From the NCBI RefSeq assembly GCF_900167135.1, contig NZ_FUWZ01000002.1, positions 832,651-896,650 of the forward strand: a stretch of 64,000 nucleotides of DNA. The letters run 5' to 3'. Source of the DNA: Chitinophaga eiseniae (GTDB lineage Bacteria; Bacteroidota; Bacteroidia; Chitinophagales; Chitinophagaceae). Under the pieces are notes generated by a model that saw only the letters and a program-made list of their open reading frames with translations, did no database searches and was not told the origin of the DNA. The translations under genes were made by a program, and so were the position numbers. Below, piece after piece: positions 15,090-24,473 of the stretch (position 1 is the stretch's first letter; each line of letters starts with the position of its first letter).

Positions 15090-15641
15090 ATGAGAACTGT
15101 ATCCTTCGGCATGAACATCAGCCTGGATGGCTATTGTGATCATACCACCTTTACTCCCCGTGAAGAACTGTATGATTACTTCACAGAAATGATGCAGGAT
15201 GTAGACCTGATTTTTTTCGGTCGTGTGATGTATCAACTCATGTTTCCCTATTGGTCCGATGTTGCCAGGGATCAATCCGGCACAGCCGATGAAAACAGAT
15301 TTGCCGAAAGATTGACGGCCCTCGAAAAAGTGGTGGTATCCCGAACATTGGAAAATGCGCAGCACCATACGCGGATCGTTCGAAGCAATCCCGTAGCAGA
15401 GCTGATGAAACTAAAGCAACAGCCTGGTGGCACCATCTCCGTAGATACCGTCAGTATGTTGCCGGAACTGATCTCCGCAGGCCTTATCGACAAATTTAAT
15501 CTGGTGGTCCACCCTGTCATCGTGGGAAGAGGGAGACCTTTGATAGATGCCGGCAGCCTGCAGGAAAACTTTAATTTAAAGCTGGTCGACTCCATTGTTT
15601 TCAAATCCGGATGTGTGGCGCTCCACTACGAAAAACAGTAA
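15090..15641 (+). CDS. Dihydrofolate reductase / RibD C-terminal family protein
   Basis: A 183-aa protein of the RibD_C/DHFR-like fold: N-terminal VSFGMNISLDGYCD, LIFFGRVMYQLM, VVVSRTLEN, and a C-terminal LVVHPVIVGRGRPLID. These stand-alone paralogues are NADPH-dependent reductases of unclear substrate, distinct from FolA. Monocistronic and convergent with the LodB-like gene. First confidently chromosomal gene right of the island. Confidence 0.88.
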   Translation: MRTVSFGMNISLDGYCDHTTFTPREELYDYFTEMMQDVDLIFFGRVMYQLMFPYWSDVARDQSGTADENRFAERLTALEKVVVSRTLENAQHHTRIVRSNPVAELMKLKQQPGGTISVDTVSMLPELISAGLIDKFNLVVHPVIVGRGRPLIDAGSLQENFNLKLVDSIVFKSGCVALHYEKQ

Positions 15642-15656
15642 CAGGAAACACCATCT

Positions 15657-16796
15657 CTAACCACCTGGCACGATACTAACTGTATCGGCTACACGTTCTG
15701 TTCTTCGTGTCCAGAACGCAGACGTTTTCCATCGTTGCTCCTTTCGATAGAAAGCGGCTTTTATCTGAAGATATTGCTGAAAATGTTGCTGCAAATCCTT
15801 ATGGTAACTGATGATACCGGCTGCATCCCTCTGCAGTTGCAGGTTGGCAGCCAGTGCTGCATGACATGCGGAACTGATAGCAAAACCGATTCCCATAGAG
15901 GAGATAGGATCAAAAGACAGCGCCGCATCTCCGGCGGCAAGGAAATTTTTTATAGTACTGGTATCCGTCATTTGCGTGAAAGCGTTTCTTACCCAGGGCT
16001 TCCCGTATGCATGACTACCCCTTGTTAAGGGCAACAGGTGTTTTGTAGACGCCAGCAGCCGGTTCCAGTTATCGGGTTGTTGCCACTGGTGTTGTTTAAC
16101 AAGGTCACTATCTGTGAAGAAGGTGGCGACCATCCGGTTGCCGGGCATAGCGGCGTAGTACCACCAGCCTTCCGCTGTTGTTTCCAGTAGTATTTTTTGT
16201 TCAGGCGTATGCGTTGTATCTGACTGCAGATAAGCGCCAATGCCGGTGAGCTGGTCATACTTCTTGCCGGGAATCCCCAGATGCCGGCAAACCTGTGCCT
16301 GACGGCCGGTAGCGTCCATCAGGAATTTTGCATGTACCTCAAACTGTCCTTTTGTTTCATGTTGCAGCAGTATGGTCCAGTGACTGTCAGCGTTTTGCTG
16401 GTAGTGCAATGCCCTGGTGCGCGGAAACAGCTGTCCGCCGCGGGCGGCCACCTGCGTGGCCAGAAAGGAATCGAAGAGGTGTCTGTCCAGCTGATAGCTG
16501 CGCCCTTCGGCAGTATAGATACTATGCCGCGAAACAAGCCGGTCGCTCCCCCATGCCGCCTCACTGTTATAGCCTTCCTGTATGCCGGTGTCATCAAAGG
16601 TATTGCGCGGGATATCCAGGTATTCCAACAGCCGGAATATGCTGGCGTCCACGTGTTCGCCTACACGAACATTATCATATGCGCTGGTTTCCGCCACCAC
16701 CACCTTACAGGTGGTATGCGTAAGCAGGCATAAAGCGGCGGCGGTACCTGCCGGTCCGCCGCCTGTAATGAAGATATCTGTATGAATTGACTGCAT
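15657..16796 (-). CDS. LodB-like FAD-dependent oxidoreductase
   Basis: A 379-aa flavoprotein with N-terminal dinucleotide-binding motif ITGGGPAGTAAALCLL and a C-terminal FAD motif GDAALSFDPISSMGIGFAIS, of the tryptophan-halogenase/geranylgeranyl-reductase-like group. It lies 4 nt downstream of a LodA-like gene. In known LodA/LodB pairs, LodB is required for making the cysteine tryptophylquinone cofactor of LodA by hydroxylating its tryptophan. The same role is inferred here from adjacency. No halogenase WxWxIP motif was seen. Confidence 0.85.
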   Translation of the reverse strand: MQSIHTDIFITGGGPAGTAAALCLLTHTTCKVVVAETSAYDNVRVGEHVDASIFRLLEYLDIPRNTFDDTGIQEGYNSEAAWGSDRLVSRHSIYTAEGRSYQLDRHLFDSFLATQVAARGGQLFPRTRALHYQQNADSHWTILLQHETKGQFEVHAKFLMDATGRQAQVCRHLGIPGKKYDQLTGIGAYLQSDTTHTPEQKILLETTAEGWWYYAAMPGNRMVATFFTDSDLVKQHQWQQPDNWNRLLASTKHLLPLTRGSHAYGKPWVRNAFTQMTDTSTIKNFLAAGDAALSFDPISSMGIGFAISSACHAALAANLQLQRDAAGIISYHKDLQQHFQQYLQIKAAFYRKEQRWKTSAFWTRRTERVADTVSIVPGG

Positions 16797-16800
16797 ATGT

Positions 16801-18843
16801 TTAATATCTGTTCCGGGTGCCGGAGCGGGGCAGCGGAAGTCCTTCGGCCGCTACAGCAATAGGTTTGAATGCGAGTGCTTCCAGATGCTCTACCAGTGCG
16901 GCGCCGCGGGCACTCATGTTCATCACCTCCTGTTTGTTTTCGCGGATGAAGTAAACAGGAATGGTCGTTTCATCATCGTTCTGGTTGCCGCTGATCTGCC
17001 CTACCGGCACGTCCTCATAGGTAAATAGTTCATTTACCCGTTCTGTTTCCACGAGGTAAGGAAAACCTTTGTCTCCGGCATTCTGGTCTCTGATGAAGCC
17101 CAACGCGGACCAGTGTTCTACCATTTGCACGAAGCTGTTGATACCCCGTTGATAGTTGACCTGTAACCCAGCCGGCGCATGCGCTGCCGCTTGCCCTTCC
17201 TCGGTAATTTCCCCGATGAGTACATCCCATGGACTTTGTGGCGGCCACCAGTAAGAATAATAAGTGGGTGGAAGCGGCTTACCATCTTCCTTATTGACGG
17301 TAGGATTGGTGAAGTTGATATACTGGATAGTGCACTGGAAGAAATCTGCCTGCCACGGGCAAGCCATACGTTTGGTAAGATCTCCCGGTTCACAGCCGCG
17401 GAAGCTGGCACATTCATCTTCTTCCGGAGAAAGCCCTGTAGCGTAATAGTCGCCTTCATGCTGATGAATAACATAGGGCGATTTATAGACCAGTTGATTC
17501 TGCATACTCCAGGTTACTTCAATACCCGGGCACATGGGCAGCCCCACGCAGTTGCCCACACTCGCTGCGTCCATAGGGTGGATGTAACCCTGCGCCGGTT
17601 CTGGCGTATTTTCAAATTTTCCTTTAGCCCACTGCGACATCAGGAAATACTGGGTATCGTCGAGCGAGAGGAACTTCATGATGTTCACTTCGCTGACCGA
17701 GTTGCTGCCGGAATTCAACGGCATTCCCGGGAAATAATCACTCCCATTGTGTTTCCAGAGCTTTTGCTGTGACTGCTCTTCCGGGGGAGCCACAGGTGGT
17801 ATTGCATCAGGCCTGCGGAAATAAGAAAAATACCGCTCCCGGTTTTTCCTGTTAGCTTCCGACGGATCTCCGTAATCAAACTGAAAAGAGCAGAAGGCCA
17901 TCATGGACGGTACATTCGCCACCCATTGATATCTGCTGATACGATCGATGACCGGCAGGATATCCCGTTTGAAGTTGGCCACATAATTTTCATTCCAGGT
18001 GTTATTATTATACATTTCCGGTACCATCTGCAGACGGCGTACCCCTACATCAAACATGGTGTCACTGAGGGTGGATATGTTTACTATCTCCGGTGCAAAG
18101 TCGGGCGAACCAATGATCACCCAGGCATGCAGTGTTACTTTCGGTGTGCTGTCTTCAAACTCAACAACACATTTAACGCTACCGTCTGAAATATCATCAT
18201 GCCAGGTATCGGAACCACCATAGCTGGTCAGCGGCTTATCGCCACCAGCACGGCCGTATCCTCCCAGCACCACCAGCCTGCCTTTATCATCTGTAAGCAG
18301 GTCTCCCAGTGTAGTCACCGGCGTACCATAAATCACCTGTTCCGGCGGATACTGCACAGGATAGTTGGCAGGCGCCTGGTCCCTGGTAAAAGCGATTTTT
18401 TGCTGGCGTCCGCTCACCGTTCTCGGCCCCGGATCTATAATAAGCTTTTGTCGCGCCTCGCGGCCCTCCACATCTTTATTACGCCATGGCACTTTCTGAT
18501 TGGTGTAACTGTTTTCATAACCATACATCAGGTTACCTTTCAGCTCTGAATACTGGTACCACGCCGCTTTTTTATTAGCCAGATGTACCGTCCAGGTGAT
18601 GGAGCTTACATTGGGTGTATCCAGTGTGATCTCTTCGCCCGCTTCATTATAAATCATGAAAGGTTGTCCCTGGCGCTTTATCAGACCAGCACCGTCTTTG
18701 AACTTCGTAATAGGACCCAGTGCGTTTCCATGCACATCGGCATCAAAGGGAAGACCGCCAATGGCGCGGGGGGATAGACAAATCTGATCCGGGCTGTTGC
18801 CCAAACGGGCAACACCTACAGAGGGGTGTAGTGATAATTTCAT
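16801..18843 (-). CDS. LodA/GoxA-like quinoprotein amino-acid oxidase
   Basis: A 680-aa protein of the LodA family, whose members oxidise amino acids (L-lysine at the epsilon position, or glycine) to release hydrogen peroxide and ammonia, often with antimicrobial effect. N-terminal SLHPSVGVARLGNSPD is the family hallmark. Candidate cofactor residues lie in the C-terminal third: cysteines in GCEPGDLTKRMACPWQADFF (about 484-503) and tryptophans in YWWPPQSPWDV (about 531-541). No signal peptide is evident, as in other family members. Paired with the LodB-like gene. The substrate cannot be told from sequence; lysine or glycine are the best guesses. Confidence 0.87.
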   Translation of the reverse strand: MKLSLHPSVGVARLGNSPDQICLSPRAIGGLPFDADVHGNALGPITKFKDGAGLIKRQGQPFMIYNEAGEEITLDTPNVSSITWTVHLANKKAAWYQYSELKGNLMYGYENSYTNQKVPWRNKDVEGREARQKLIIDPGPRTVSGRQQKIAFTRDQAPANYPVQYPPEQVIYGTPVTTLGDLLTDDKGRLVVLGGYGRAGGDKPLTSYGGSDTWHDDISDGSVKCVVEFEDSTPKVTLHAWVIIGSPDFAPEIVNISTLSDTMFDVGVRRLQMVPEMYNNNTWNENYVANFKRDILPVIDRISRYQWVANVPSMMAFCSFQFDYGDPSEANRKNRERYFSYFRRPDAIPPVAPPEEQSQQKLWKHNGSDYFPGMPLNSGSNSVSEVNIMKFLSLDDTQYFLMSQWAKGKFENTPEPAQGYIHPMDAASVGNCVGLPMCPGIEVTWSMQNQLVYKSPYVIHQHEGDYYATGLSPEEDECASFRGCEPGDLTKRMACPWQADFFQCTIQYINFTNPTVNKEDGKPLPPTYYSYWWPPQSPWDVLIGEITEEGQAAAHAPAGLQVNYQRGINSFVQMVEHWSALGFIRDQNAGDKGFPYLVETERVNELFTYEDVPVGQISGNQNDDETTIPVYFIRENKQEVMNMSARGAALVEHLEALAFKPIAVAAEGLPLPRSGTRNRY

Positions 18844-19439
18844 TGCAGGGGAATTTGGTTTTTGTTGTGGAATAGTGATAGTACATACAACAATTCTATT
18901 GGGCCTTTATAACAGTAATGATTATTTTGAGTCTTTGAGTTTTACAGGTAGATTAAATCTATGTCTTTTTTTCGATATAAAAATCACCCGAAAAAAAATC
19001 AGAAAAAATTTTCCGGTTATATACAGTGAGGTAATTTTTCCGTACCACCCACTTATAATTGTTCGGAGTCCTACTCCATTAAATCCACCAAAGGATTGAT
19101 GATATTACATCCAATAATTTGCCAGCTGCATGCCCACAACAGTCATTCTTCCAGGACCGCAGTTTGAAGTACCCGCTAATCAACGAAAAATCACGGACCG
19201 TAAAATTGAAATACTTTTTAAAGCGTTACACACCAGCGTTTCGTTCTTTTTTCAGCGATGGGCTCCAGGACGGTGTTTTTTTCACACCTACAACAAGATA
19301 CCAATCAGATGATGCTGTAAAATAACACGATTGTGTTGTTAGCCTGCGAATATTGTTTCATCTGCAGCGAAAATCAATCCGCCTCTTCATCATCCGGGAG
19401 GAATTGTAATTTTAAACTGTCATCTAACCCGGAAAGCTA
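18844..19439. other. Intergenic region, no confident gene
   Basis: About 600 nt, AT-rich in its first half, between the divergent LodA-like gene and the membrane-protein gene. Two overlapping short frames exist (19119-19325 and 19130-19312, the latter starting MPTTVILPGPQFEVP), but neither matches anything I recognise and neither has a convincing ribosome-binding site. Likely holds the promoters of both neighbours. Confidence 0.4.
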
Positions 19440-20123
19440 TTGGAACAGGATAAGATCGTCTTTTTACAAAAGGCCTATAAAGGCAGATATTACTTCGGCG
19501 TATTCCTGCTGCTGGTCCCTCTTGCAGCAACATTGCTGGTGTTTTGGAACACCTACCCGTTTGCCTATACGCGCCCCGTTGATCCTATATCCGGACAGGA
19601 GCTCTGGCGCGGTGAAGTACTTCATTCCAGGATACGTGACAGCTGGCTGGCAACGGGTTTTGTAGGCGTCACCTCCGGCCTGATGTGCCTGGCCGCCTGG
19701 AGGTGGACGCAACATTTTATCACCGGCTACACCCACATCGCCCGGGACATGTCTTCACAGGATTTTGAGCGTCTGCGCAGGCTGCGGGAGGGATTGTCGG
19801 ACTATAACCCCAACAGCATCATTCCGCCTTACCTTGTAAAAGATAATGTATTGTATGTCTTTAAAGCTTTCCGAACACTGACCATCCCCTTCGCCGACAT
19901 GGACGAGCTGGGCATCTGTTATAATTACAGCAAGGGAGGCGCTCCTAACGACCAGGTATATATTAAGGCCGGCGGTCATCGCTATTACTTTCACATCAGC
20001 AATAGCAGGAATTACACGGAAGAACTGGAAATACTGGCCAGACAGGCCAGTCCTCCTGTCCCGGTTGTCCACTACAAAACGCTGACAGGTCACCTCGCAG
20101 CCACTTTCCGGCGAAGCAGATAA
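19440..20123 (+). CDS. Two-pass membrane protein, family unknown
   Basis: A 227-aa protein starting at TTG 19440 with a GGAAAG ribosome-binding site. Two hydrophobic segments (YYFGVFLLLVPLAATLLVFW, about 18-37; a second around 75-95) are separated by an external loop, and the C-terminal half is soluble with aromatic-rich beta strands (VYIKAGGHRYYFHISN). No recognised domain. Convergent with the pentapeptide gene. The missing ATG makes the start slightly uncertain. Confidence 0.7.
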   Translation: MEQDKIVFLQKAYKGRYYFGVFLLLVPLAATLLVFWNTYPFAYTRPVDPISGQELWRGEVLHSRIRDSWLATGFVGVTSGLMCLAAWRWTQHFITGYTHIARDMSSQDFERLRRLREGLSDYNPNSIIPPYLVKDNVLYVFKAFRTLTIPFADMDELGICYNYSKGGAPNDQVYIKAGGHRYYFHISNSRNYTEELEILARQASPPVPVVHYKTLTGHLAATFRRSR

Positions 20124-20132
20124 TGCATGTAG

Positions 20133-20720
20133 CTAAAATTCAATATCCAGGTTGTATTTATAGAGCAGCCCGGAGAGATTCATAGCAGAAAAACGGGCTT
20201 TCTTCAGCTTATTAAAATCCGGATCTATCCCAAAATTCAGGGCGGTCCTGAAATCTGCTTTTTCCAGTACCGTATTGGAGAATCTTGCGCCCGACAGATC
20301 AGCATTTCTGAAATCAGCAGCGGTTAAATCAGCTTCAGAAAAATCCACTTCCTTTAGCGAGCATTCCCAAAACGGTGTTTTTCTCAACCGCGTTCCCAGG
20401 AAGGTGGAATAATCGAGTGTACATCCATAAAAGGAGAAGGCGAACATCAACCTGTTACATTGGGTAAAGTCAATACCCAACATCTTGCATTCCGTGAAGC
20501 TGGCGTCGCGGAAACCGGCCCCGTTCAATATAGCCATTGAAAAATTGCACTGTTTGAAATGGCAGTCCACAAAGTCATTCCCCCGCAAATCACTCTTCGA
20601 AAAATCACAACCTATGAACTCGCATTCTATAAATTCCCTGTTCTTCAGTCTTTTTTCAGCATAATTCACATCGGTAAATGTTTTCTGCTGATGTGCTATC
20701 GGTCCGTTTGAGCTGGTCAT
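20133..20720 (-). CDS. Pentapeptide repeat protein (Qnr/McbG-like)
   Basis: A 195-aa protein from ATG 20720 made of tandem A(D/N)LXX-type pentapeptides: FIECEFIGCDFSKSDLRGND early, and EADLTAADFRNADLSGARFS late. This forms a right-handed quadrilateral beta-helix. Length and a non-canonical central stretch resemble the Qnr/MfpA group that mimics DNA and protects gyrase, but many such proteins have other roles. Divergent from the AraC gene at 20792. Confidence 0.85.
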   Translation of the reverse strand: MTSSNGPIAHQQKTFTDVNYAEKRLKNREFIECEFIGCDFSKSDLRGNDFVDCHFKQCNFSMAILNGAGFRDASFTECKMLGIDFTQCNRLMFAFSFYGCTLDYSTFLGTRLRKTPFWECSLKEVDFSEADLTAADFRNADLSGARFSNTVLEKADFRTALNFGIDPDFNKLKKARFSAMNLSGLLYKYNLDIEF

Positions 20721-20791
20721 AAACAATGATTTTTTGAGAAACAAATACAGGAAACCACTAAAATACAATTAATAACTATCTTTATTACTGC

Positions 20792-21562
20792 ATGAAAACG
20801 TATCTGCCATCACTGCCGCTGCAGCCCTTCATTCAGGTTTACAAAATCATCGAAAGCCACGATGAAAGGGTGAATCGCGTGTTGCCGGACACTACGCCCG
20901 CCATCGCCTTCCGGTTTAAAGGGCAGGTCCGTTACCTCTCCGGGGAACAGCCGCCCGTTGACCTGCCGGCTTCCGTTATTTCCGGACTCAGAAGTACTGT
21001 GAGGCTGATCAACTATCAGCCTCACAGTGCCGCCATCATTGTGCAGTTCAAAGCCGCCGGCGCTGCGGCATTTTTCAAAACGCCGCTTCATGAACTGTTT
21101 GAGCACAGTATTTCACTGGACCATTTCTTCATCCGGCAACAGATAACGGATATGGAAGAGCAGTTGTCCGCGGCCACCAGCGATACACAAAGGGCCGCAT
21201 TGCTGGACACTTTCCTGCTGTCGCAGCTGCGTTTCCCCAAACAGGACCTCCTGATACTGGATGCCCTGCGGCAAATACAACATGTCAAGGGCGATCTAAG
21301 TATGAAAGCGCTGGCGGCCGCCAACTACCTCAGCCAGGACGCTTTCGAAAAACGTTTCAGGAGAGTCATCGGCACCACCCCCAAACAAATGGCTTCCATC
21401 ATCCGGATGCGGTCTGTTCTTTTACAAATACCTGCCGACAGGAGTTTAACCCATCTTGCGCTGGATGCGGGCTATTTCGATCAGGCACACTTCAACCGCA
21501 GCTTCCGGCTGTTTACCGGCCTTACGCCTACCGCTTTCTTCCAGGCGCCTCTCTTCTGGTAA
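20792..21562 (+). CDS. AraC-family regulator with DUF6597-like N-terminus
   Basis: A 256-aa transcription factor. The C-terminal two-helix AraC domain is clear (residues ~150-250: MKALAAANYLSQDAFEKRFR and LTHLALDAGYFDQAHFNRSF). The N-terminal domain (YLPSLPLQPFIQVYKIIESH) matches the sensor region common in Bacteroidota AraC proteins. It is divergent from the pentapeptide gene and 67 nt upstream of the ester-cyclase-like gene, its probable target. Confidence 0.88.
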   Translation: MKTYLPSLPLQPFIQVYKIIESHDERVNRVLPDTTPAIAFRFKGQVRYLSGEQPPVDLPASVISGLRSTVRLINYQPHSAAIIVQFKAAGAAAFFKTPLHELFEHSISLDHFFIRQQITDMEEQLSAATSDTQRAALLDTFLLSQLRFPKQDLLILDALRQIQHVKGDLSMKALAAANYLSQDAFEKRFRRVIGTTPKQMASIIRMRSVLLQIPADRSLTHLALDAGYFDQAHFNRSFRLFTGLTPTAFFQAPLFW

Positions 21563-21629
21563 AATCACTGATTTTTTACAATGATGCGGGTACGGTATTC
21601 CTCAATTTTGGGGTACTAAACATTACCAT

Positions 21630-22466
21630 ATGATCAAACGATTATCGCTGTGCGCCCTGTTGCTCGCCAGTGCTACCGCTTATCCGCAGGTCAGAAATAT
21701 TCACACTAAAAAAAATTTAACTATGGATACCGTACAACAAAACAAAGCCGCTATCATTCGTTTTTACGAACAGACGCTGAACCACCGGCAGCTGGAAGAT
21801 GTCGACCAGCTGGTATCGGCAGATTACACCAATCTTCAGGGTGAGAAAGGCCCACAGGGCTTTATAACGCAGGTCCTCGCCCTGATAAAGACTTTCCCCG
21901 ATGCCCGGTGGACACTGACCGGCATCGCTGCTGACGGAGACAAAGTCTTCGTCAAACAACAGATGACCTGCACTCATCAGACAGCTTACCTGGGCACCAC
22001 GCCTACCCACAAAACACTGACCAGTGAAGGCACCGCCATCTACACTTTTAAAAACGGGAAACTCATTCACCATGAGATCCTGACAGACAGACTGGGATTC
22101 CTTCAACAACTGGGCGTATTACCGGCTGATGTAACGCCACCGGCTATACAGGAGGCCGTGTATTTCATTGACAAATTCACTGTGCCGGCGCAGGCCATCG
22201 CTGAATTCACCGAACGGATGAACTATAACCGGGGCTTTATCCGGCAGTTGGAGGGGTTTGTCACCGACCGGATATACCGGCACCAGGAAGAAAACGGGCA
22301 ATGCTCCATTGTCACCGTGGCCACCTGGAAAAACAAAGTCAGCCTGGACAATGCTAAAATGAGGGTACTGGAAGAATATAAACGGATCGGATTTCAACCG
22401 GCGGAATTTTATCAGCGGCTGGGAATAAAGCTGGACAGGGGGATTTATCAGGCGGCGGTCAACTAG
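21630..22466 (+). CDS. SnoaL-like ester cyclase fused to an antibiotic-biosynthesis-monooxygenase-like domain
   Basis: A 278-aa protein with a signal-peptide-like N-terminus (MIKRLSLCALLLASATAYPQ). Residues ~35-165 form a SnoaL/NTF2-like domain (IIRFYEQTLNHRQLEDVDQL). Residues ~180-275 look like a ferredoxin-like ABM domain (FIDKFTVPAQAIAEFTERMN; IVTVATWKNKVSLDNAK). An ATG at 21723 would give a cytoplasmic form without the signal. The stop shares a CTAG with the convergent sigma gene. Substrate unknown. Confidence 0.75.
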   Translation: MIKRLSLCALLLASATAYPQVRNIHTKKNLTMDTVQQNKAAIIRFYEQTLNHRQLEDVDQLVSADYTNLQGEKGPQGFITQVLALIKTFPDARWTLTGIAADGDKVFVKQQMTCTHQTAYLGTTPTHKTLTSEGTAIYTFKNGKLIHHEILTDRLGFLQQLGVLPADVTPPAIQEAVYFIDKFTVPAQAIAEFTERMNYNRGFIRQLEGFVTDRIYRHQEENGQCSIVTVATWKNKVSLDNAKMRVLEEYKRIGFQPAEFYQRLGIKLDRGIYQAAVN

Positions 22467-23053
22467 TGATTGTTTTTCTCCAGCACTGCCATCACGCTTA
22501 GCAGTAACGGGAAAGCGCTGTCCATTCCCTTGCGGATGGTCCGCAGCGCCTGGGAGATTTTTTTCTCTACTGTTTTGACCGAGATTTCCATCCTGTCTGC
22601 AATTTCCCGGTAGGTGAGGCCTTCATCGCGGCTCATGCTGAAAATGGTGCGCTGGTCTTCCGGGATGGCCGCCACTACCCGCTGCAGCACGCTGTCCAGT
22701 TCCTTAAAAGCCAGGGGCTCATGCTGTAGGAGATCTTTAGAGATGTGGGCCAGCCGCTCGTAGAAATTCGTGTCTGACTTGAGGTTCCGCAGGGCTTTCA
22801 GCTCCTGGAAGCGGACCGCCTGGAAAAGGTAAGCTTTAAGATGTAGTATTTCCACCTCCTGCCGGCGGTGCCACAGGGAGATGAACACTTCCTGCACGAT
22901 GTCCTGCGCCAGGTCGCCGTCGGACAACATATTACGGGCGCGGAGATACAATACCTTCCAATAACGGTGGTAGACCGTGGCAAAAGCATCCTGATCGTCC
23001 AGTGTTATCTGGCGCCAAAGCTGATCATCCGTATATGTGTTGTAATCCGACAT
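22463..23053 (-). CDS. ECF (sigma-70 family) sigma factor
   Basis: A 196-aa ECF sigma factor of the Bacteroidota SusCD-associated type. Region 2: FATVYHRYWKVLYLRARNML and DLAQDIVQEVFISLW. Region 4: VVAAIPEDQRTIFSMSRDEG and LTYREIADRMEISVKTVEKK. It is presumably controlled by the FecR anti-sigma encoded at 29622-30752. Unusually, it lies downstream of the SusCD operon and behind its terminator, instead of next to fecR. The stop codon overlaps the convergent gene's stop. Confidence 0.92.
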   Translation of the reverse strand: MSDYNTYTDDQLWRQITLDDQDAFATVYHRYWKVLYLRARNMLSDGDLAQDIVQEVFISLWHRRQEVEILHLKAYLFQAVRFQELKALRNLKSDTNFYERLAHISKDLLQHEPLAFKELDSVLQRVVAAIPEDQRTIFSMSRDEGLTYREIADRMEISVKTVEKKISQALRTIRKGMDSAFPLLLSVMAVLEKNNH

Positions 23054-23177
23054 GAATCGCTACCTGTTGTTTGCGGGCCTACAAACAGGAAGTAACAAGT
23101 GATGTATCCATTCAAAATGGTTGGTGAGGGCGAAGATAACCCTAGCAGCGAAATAATGCAAGTCCTTTTTCAAAAGG

Positions 23178-23207
23178 AAAGGGTGCAGCCGCATGGCTAC
23201 ACCCTTT
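23178..23207 (-). terminator. Terminator of the SusCD-thioredoxin operon
   Basis: AAAGGGTGCAGCC (23178-23190) pairs with GGCTACACCCTTT (23195-23207), nearly perfect. It lies between the thioredoxin-like gene stop and the sigma gene, so the sigma gene is probably transcribed separately. Confidence 0.75.
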
Positions 23208-23231
23208 TTTTCACGGGATATGGTTCGTTGG

Positions 23232-24422
23232 TTAAAGTTTTTCCAGTTCGTCCACCAGTTCCTGGGCCAGTTTTTGGATTTTGGACGTTTCTGCATCCGC
23301 CAGCAGCCTCGCTTTACGGGCAGCGGTCAGACCTTCCTGTTTTTTCTTCAAGGTAAGGCATACCCATCCAAAAGTGCTCTGGATGCTGTACTCTTCCGGT
23401 TCCAGGGCAACAGCTTTTTTCGACATTTTGTAGGCCTGTGGCAGGAAAGCAGCCGTTTTAGGGTCTGCTTCGCGTTTGCCGTTGAGGCGGCGCGCCAGGA
23501 AACTCAGTTTTTCTGCATCTGCCTTCAGTATGCCTTTCATGGCCTTGTCCGTCAGTTTCACATATGCTTTTGCGTTGCCCTGCTGTTGATACCATTCGGC
23601 TTCCAGCATCACCGCCTGCTTCTGTCTGTCCGGCGATGCCGATTGTTTAAAATGTTGTAATCCTTCAAAGAAGCCTTTCTCATCCTTGTTGTAGATTTTC
23701 GGGTACAGGGTGCCGGAGACGAGACGGTCAGTGAGGGCGTCGCGTTCCTGCTGGCCGGCGTAGGAGGCAAACTGCGCCTGGTTGGCCAGGTAGTATTTAC
23801 CCAGCCGGTCATCGCCGGAACGGGCGATATTTTTAATGATCTTCCAACCCAGGGGTGAGTTCAGATCAGCCTCCGCTACTTTTTCGCTGAGCTCTGTACC
23901 GATTTTTTCGGCCGTACGGCGGTCAGACCGTGCTACCGCGAGATAATAATTCAGCAGGAACGGAATGCTTCTTTCGCCGGCGTTGTAGCGGGCAGAAAGG
24001 GACGACATGCTGCGGTCCGGGTCCGTGGCCATACGGCCTTCTTCCAGGAACTCTTCCGCAGACATGCGGGAACCGGTGCGGTGTACCACTTCACCCTTAC
24101 CATTGATGAAAAGGTAAGTAGGGAAAGACTGTACATTGTATTTCTTTCTCAGCTCCACACCGTCGCCCTTTTCCATATCCTGTTTGGTGTTGAGGAAGTG
24201 CTGGTTATAGTAATTATATACCTCCGGCACGTTGAACACATTCTTCTCCATCCACTTACAGGGAGCGCACCAGGAGGTGTAACAATCCAGGAATATCAGT
24301 TTATTCTCTTTGGCAGCCTGTTCCAGCGTGGCCTGCCAGGCAGCATTGTTAAACGCTATTTCCTCCTGAGCTCTTGCTTTGAGCGCGACTAAAAGACAGA
24401 GTATCGATAAAATCTTCTTCAT
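23232..24422 (-). CDS. Thioredoxin-domain protein with C-terminal helical repeats
   Basis: A 396-aa secreted or periplasmic protein from ATG 24422. Signal peptide MKKILSILCLLVALKARA. Thioredoxin fold with redox motif WCAPC (residues 51-55) and cis-Pro segment SFPTYLFINGKG. The remaining ~230 residues are alpha-helical and TPR-like. Such proteins commonly follow SusD genes in Bacteroidota. A longer start at 24470 would spoil the signal peptide. Possibly supports folding of the neighbouring outer-membrane system. Confidence 0.85.
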   Translation of the reverse strand: MKKILSILCLLVALKARAQEEIAFNNAAWQATLEQAAKENKLIFLDCYTSWCAPCKWMEKNVFNVPEVYNYYNQHFLNTKQDMEKGDGVELRKKYNVQSFPTYLFINGKGEVVHRTGSRMSAEEFLEEGRMATDPDRSMSSLSARYNAGERSIPFLLNYYLAVARSDRRTAEKIGTELSEKVAEADLNSPLGWKIIKNIARSGDDRLGKYYLANQAQFASYAGQQERDALTDRLVSGTLYPKIYNKDEKGFFEGLQHFKQSASPDRQKQAVMLEAEWYQQQGNAKAYVKLTDKAMKGILKADAEKLSFLARRLNGKREADPKTAAFLPQAYKMSKKAVALEPEEYSIQSTFGWVCLTLKKKQEGLTAARKARLLADAETSKIQKLAQELVDELEKL

Positions 24423-24473
24423 AAAAATGAGGGTTAGGCCCGGAGGAACGGCTACCTCCGGGCGGTTCATGGT

